Below are positions 5,598-6,874 of a DNA stretch of 6,874 nt, piece by piece (the stretch's first letter is position 1; the number at the start of each line of letters is the position of its first letter). Under the pieces are notes generated by a model. It had not been told where the DNA came from. It saw only the letters and a program-made list of their open reading frames with translations, and made no database searches. The position numbers and the translations under genes are program-made. Origin of the DNA: Halobacteriales archaeon QS_9_67_15 (GTDB lineage Archaea; Halobacteriota; Halobacteria; Halobacteriales; Haloarculaceae); assembly GCA_003023165.1 (NCBI GenBank), contig PXSD01000110.1, forward strand, positions 1 through 6,874, given 5' to 3'.

Positions 5598-5957
5598 TCA
5601 AACGAAGTCGTCGACGCTCGGGCCGCCGGCGTCGTCGTCCTCGTGTCCCGTTCCGCCGGCCATCAGCGTCAGCGGGTTCCGGGTCTGCAGCTAGACGTGG
5701 CCGTCGCCGGAGAACTCCGTCACGCACCTCTCGCCGCCGAGCATCGTCGACTTGATGCTCCCGTCTCGCTGGCGGCTCATCGACAGTCCCTCGGCCCAGG
5801 CGACCAAATAGTCCTCATCGACCGTCAGCGGTTCGCCCGGCGTCACGTCGACCTCGCACATCGACCCGTACGACGACACGAAGGCCATCCCCTGGCCGGA
5901 GATACCGAGTACCGTCAGTTCGCCGGACGAGAACAGGTTCGAGGTGTCGTTCATCTC
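5598..5957 (-). pseudogene. AIM24-family gene remnant with an amber stop
   Basis: The readable frame from ATG 5954 gives 87 residues, including SSGELTVLGISGQGMAFVSSYGSM and the segments VDEDYLVAWAEGL and GSIKSTMLGGE. These match the C-terminal half of AIM24/DUF124 proteins (usually over 200 residues, often lipid- or membrane-associated). It stops at TAG (5693-5691) after GDGHV. Immediately downstream in the same frame, LQTRNPLTLMAGG continues for 30 codons to TGA at 5598-5600. The family usually has an aromatic residue then LQTR here, so a TGG-to-TAG change is the simplest reading. The N-terminal half is missing and is replaced by MFS-like sequence. With both a lost 5' half and a nonsense codon, this is almost certainly non-functional, although a short protein from ATG 5954 cannot be excluded. 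Confidence 0.75.
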
Positions 5958-5981
5958 CGTCGAGCGCTCGACCAGCGGTTC

Positions 5982-6178
5982 CCACGCCAGCGGTACGATG
6001 GCCGCGGTCTGATGATGAATCCGGCACCGACCGTTAGACCCAGTACCGTCGTCGCCTGCGGGTCCAACGTGTTGATATAGGTCGGCAACAGCGTGACGAG
6101 CGTGATGAACCCGAACCCCTCCGCGAACCGGGTGAGATAGAGGGCCCAGAACCGCGACCGGTCGTCGGCGTTGCTCAC
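5982..6178 (-). pseudogene. 5' remnant of an MFS transporter gene
   Basis: From GTG 6178 the frame reads SNADDRSRFWALYLTRF, then EGFGFITLVTLLPTYINTL, then a second hydrophobic stretch ending GAGFII at 6011. This looks like the cytoplasmic start, first membrane span and part of the second span of a major facilitator transporter. The frame then turns into an arginine-rich run. In the neighbouring frame, beginning at 6011, the sequence reads QTAAIVPLAW. I recall this as the kind of segment that follows a few residues later in haloarchaeal MFS proteins. A small deletion with a frameshift near 6011 would explain this. After about 5982 the sequence passes into the AIM24 remnant. At least ten membrane spans are missing, so the gene is dead. 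Confidence 0.68.
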
Positions 6179-6230
6179 ACCTCGATCCTGTACAGCGCCT
6201 CGAAATTGGTTGCGGTTCACTGCCGATACC

Positions 6231-6438
6231 CGGAGCCGGATCTGAACTGGACCCGGACGTACTCGCTCACTCCGTTCGCTGCGCGCGACTGGCGGGGTCT
6301 AAATCCGCTGGCGCAGACACGTCTCTCACGTCCATTCGAAACGGTCATGCGCGGGACCGGATTTGAACCTCAGTCACTCCGCTTCACTTCGTTCCCTGCT
6401 TCAAATCGGTCCTGCTCTTCGCTCACTGCGTTCGCTCA
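6231..6438. repeat. alternating tRNA T-arm copies downstream of tRNA-Leu
   Basis: A perfect 25-bp copy (6345-6369) repeats 6436-6460, which is the T-arm and acceptor end of tRNA-Leu plus three flanking bases. Weaker pieces are interleaved. TTCAAATCGGTCC at 6400-6412 is an inverted copy with one base missing. GGTCTAAATCCGCTGGCGCA at 6295-6314 is inverted and diverged. CGGAGCCGGATCTGAAC at 6231-6247 is direct and diverged. Centres lie about 45-60 bases apart and orientation alternates. Linkers such as CTCGCTCACTCCGTTCGCT (6262-6280) and CTTCGCTCACTGCGTTCGCT (6417-6436) are related to one another and to the GAGCGAA elements near tRNA-Gly. No ORF here is credible. Confidence 0.8.
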
Positions 6439-6522
6439 TGCGCGGGACCGGATTTGAACCGGCGGACCCCTACGGGACAGCGTCCTAAGCGCTGCGCCGT
6501 TTCCTGGCTTGGCTACCCGCGC
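6439..6522 (-). tRNA. tRNA-Leu(UAG)
   Basis: Read on the minus strand this is an 84-base class II tRNA. The acceptor is GCGCGGG (6522-6516) with CCCGCGC (6446-6440). The anticodon stem CAGCG/CGCTG encloses loop CTTAGGA with anticodon TAG. A long variable arm (TCCCGTAGGGGT region) fits leucine. The T arm is CCGG-TTCAAAT-CCGG, and the discriminator is A at 6439. It reads CTA leucine codons and possibly other CTN codons. No CCA is encoded. Its 3' end is duplicated exactly 91 bases downstream. No clear TATA box is visible in the 40 bases between it and the kinase gene upstream. Confidence 0.96.
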
Positions 6523-6562
6523 TCGCTATCCGCTATCGCCGACGCGTTCAAGAAGCTATCGT

Positions 6563-6874
6563 TCACGAGTCGGCGAACGCGACGTCCCGGAACTCGAACC
6601 GTGCTCCGTCCGCGTCGCTCTCGGTCACAGAGACGGTCCACGCGTGAGCCCGTGCGACCTGCCGGACGATAGCCAGTCCGTACCCGGTCCCGTCGGTCGC
6701 AGTGGTATACCCCGATTCGAACACGTCCTGGCGGTCCTCCGCCGGGATCCCACGGTCGTCATCTTCGACGAACAGACATCCGTCGTCGTCGACACCGATG
6801 TGGACTCCGATCTCGGATCCCCTCGGCGCTCCGTGCTTGATCGCGTTGACGAAGAAGTTCTCGAGCAACTGGGT
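6563..6874 (-). CDS. sensor histidine kinase, C-terminal ATPase part (5' end outside window)
   Basis: The last 103 residues of a two-component sensor kinase are visible, and the frame continues past 6874 (TQLLENFF...), so the TTG at 6868 is not a real start. The HATPase_c domain is clear. The N box is LLENFFVNAIKHG. The G1 box is VEDDDRGIP. The F box is VFESGYTT, and the G2 box is GTGYGLAIVRQVARAH. The sensor and phospho-acceptor His regions lie outside the window, so the signal is unknown. The usual G1 glycine of DDGxGIP is Asp here. The gene ends 40 bp before the tRNA-Leu gene on the same strand. No response regulator is visible. Confidence 0.92.
   Translation of the reverse strand, partial: TQLLENFFVNAIKHGAPRGSEIGVHIGVDDDGCLFVEDDDRGIPAEDRQDVFESGYTTATDGTGYGLAIVRQVARAHAWTVSVTESDADGARFEFRDVAFADS

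Noticed and set aside
5691..5693. TAG in the AIM24 remnant read through as pyrrolysine
   Set aside because: Haloarchaea are not known to use pyrrolysine, and the gene has also lost its 5' half, so a nonsense mutation in a decaying gene is simpler.
4648..5694. Long plus-strand open frames opposite cobT
   Set aside because: They mirror the cobT codons and give Arg- or Ser-rich products. The minus-strand protein carries clear family signatures.
392..6438. The whole interval between the two tRNAs as one integrated element
   Set aside because: The tRNAs differ, their end copies do not match each other, there is no integrase, and the interval holds core genes such as dacZ and cobT.
6206..6457. 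Plus-strand open frame containing RGTGFEP
   Set aside because: The motif comes from translating the antisense of tRNA T-arm sequence. It is a spurious frame over the tRNA-Leu repeats.

Overview
The window looks like chromosomal DNA of a halophilic archaeon (class Halobacteria). The proteins are rich in Asp and Glu, the DNA is GC-rich with G/C third positions, and one secreted protein is very acidic with many N-glycosylation sequons. Two tRNA genes lack an encoded CCA. There is an archaeal-type diadenylate cyclase (DacZ) and an archaeal-type CobT. I cannot name a genus from the sequence alone.

Layout, left to right: (1) 1-68, the 3' tip of a plus-strand gene. (2) 69-391, a possible promoter, three tandem units of 68, 63 and 68 bp that each begin with the 5' end of tRNA-Gly, then tRNA-Gly(UCC). 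(3) 392-957, a gene-free stretch with strong palindromes and a decayed copy of the tRNA-Gly 3' end. (4) 958-2013, a secreted DUF4397-type protein with an acidic insert and tail. (5) 2105-2683, a hexapeptide-repeat acyltransferase. (6) 2710-4307, minus strand, a tightly coupled pair: dacZ (c-di-AMP synthesis) followed by a small MscS-like channel. (7) 4498-5490, minus strand, cobT. (8) 5598-6178, minus strand, wreckage of an AIM24-family gene and the 5' end of an MFS transporter gene, joined together. (9) 6231-6522, minus-strand tRNA-Leu(UAG), with a perfect 25-bp copy of its 3' end and several decayed, alternately oriented T-arm copies downstream. (10) 6563-6874, the C-terminal ATPase end of a sensor histidine kinase that runs off the window.

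Functional links: dacZ and the channel gene overlap by one base. They appear to share one promoter placed for a leaderless transcript, so c-di-AMP synthesis and an osmotic-stress channel are probably co-expressed. The other protein genes are individual housekeeping or surface genes.

The most unusual feature is common to both tRNA loci. Pieces of the tRNA's own end are repeated beside the gene: the 5' end for Gly, the T-arm plus 3' acceptor for Leu, and a decayed 3' end for Gly. They are separated by short GAGCGAA-type palindromic linkers. This suggests a small repeat or insertion process that targets or copies tRNA ends, and it is my candidate for an undescribed system here. The evidence is sequence pattern only.
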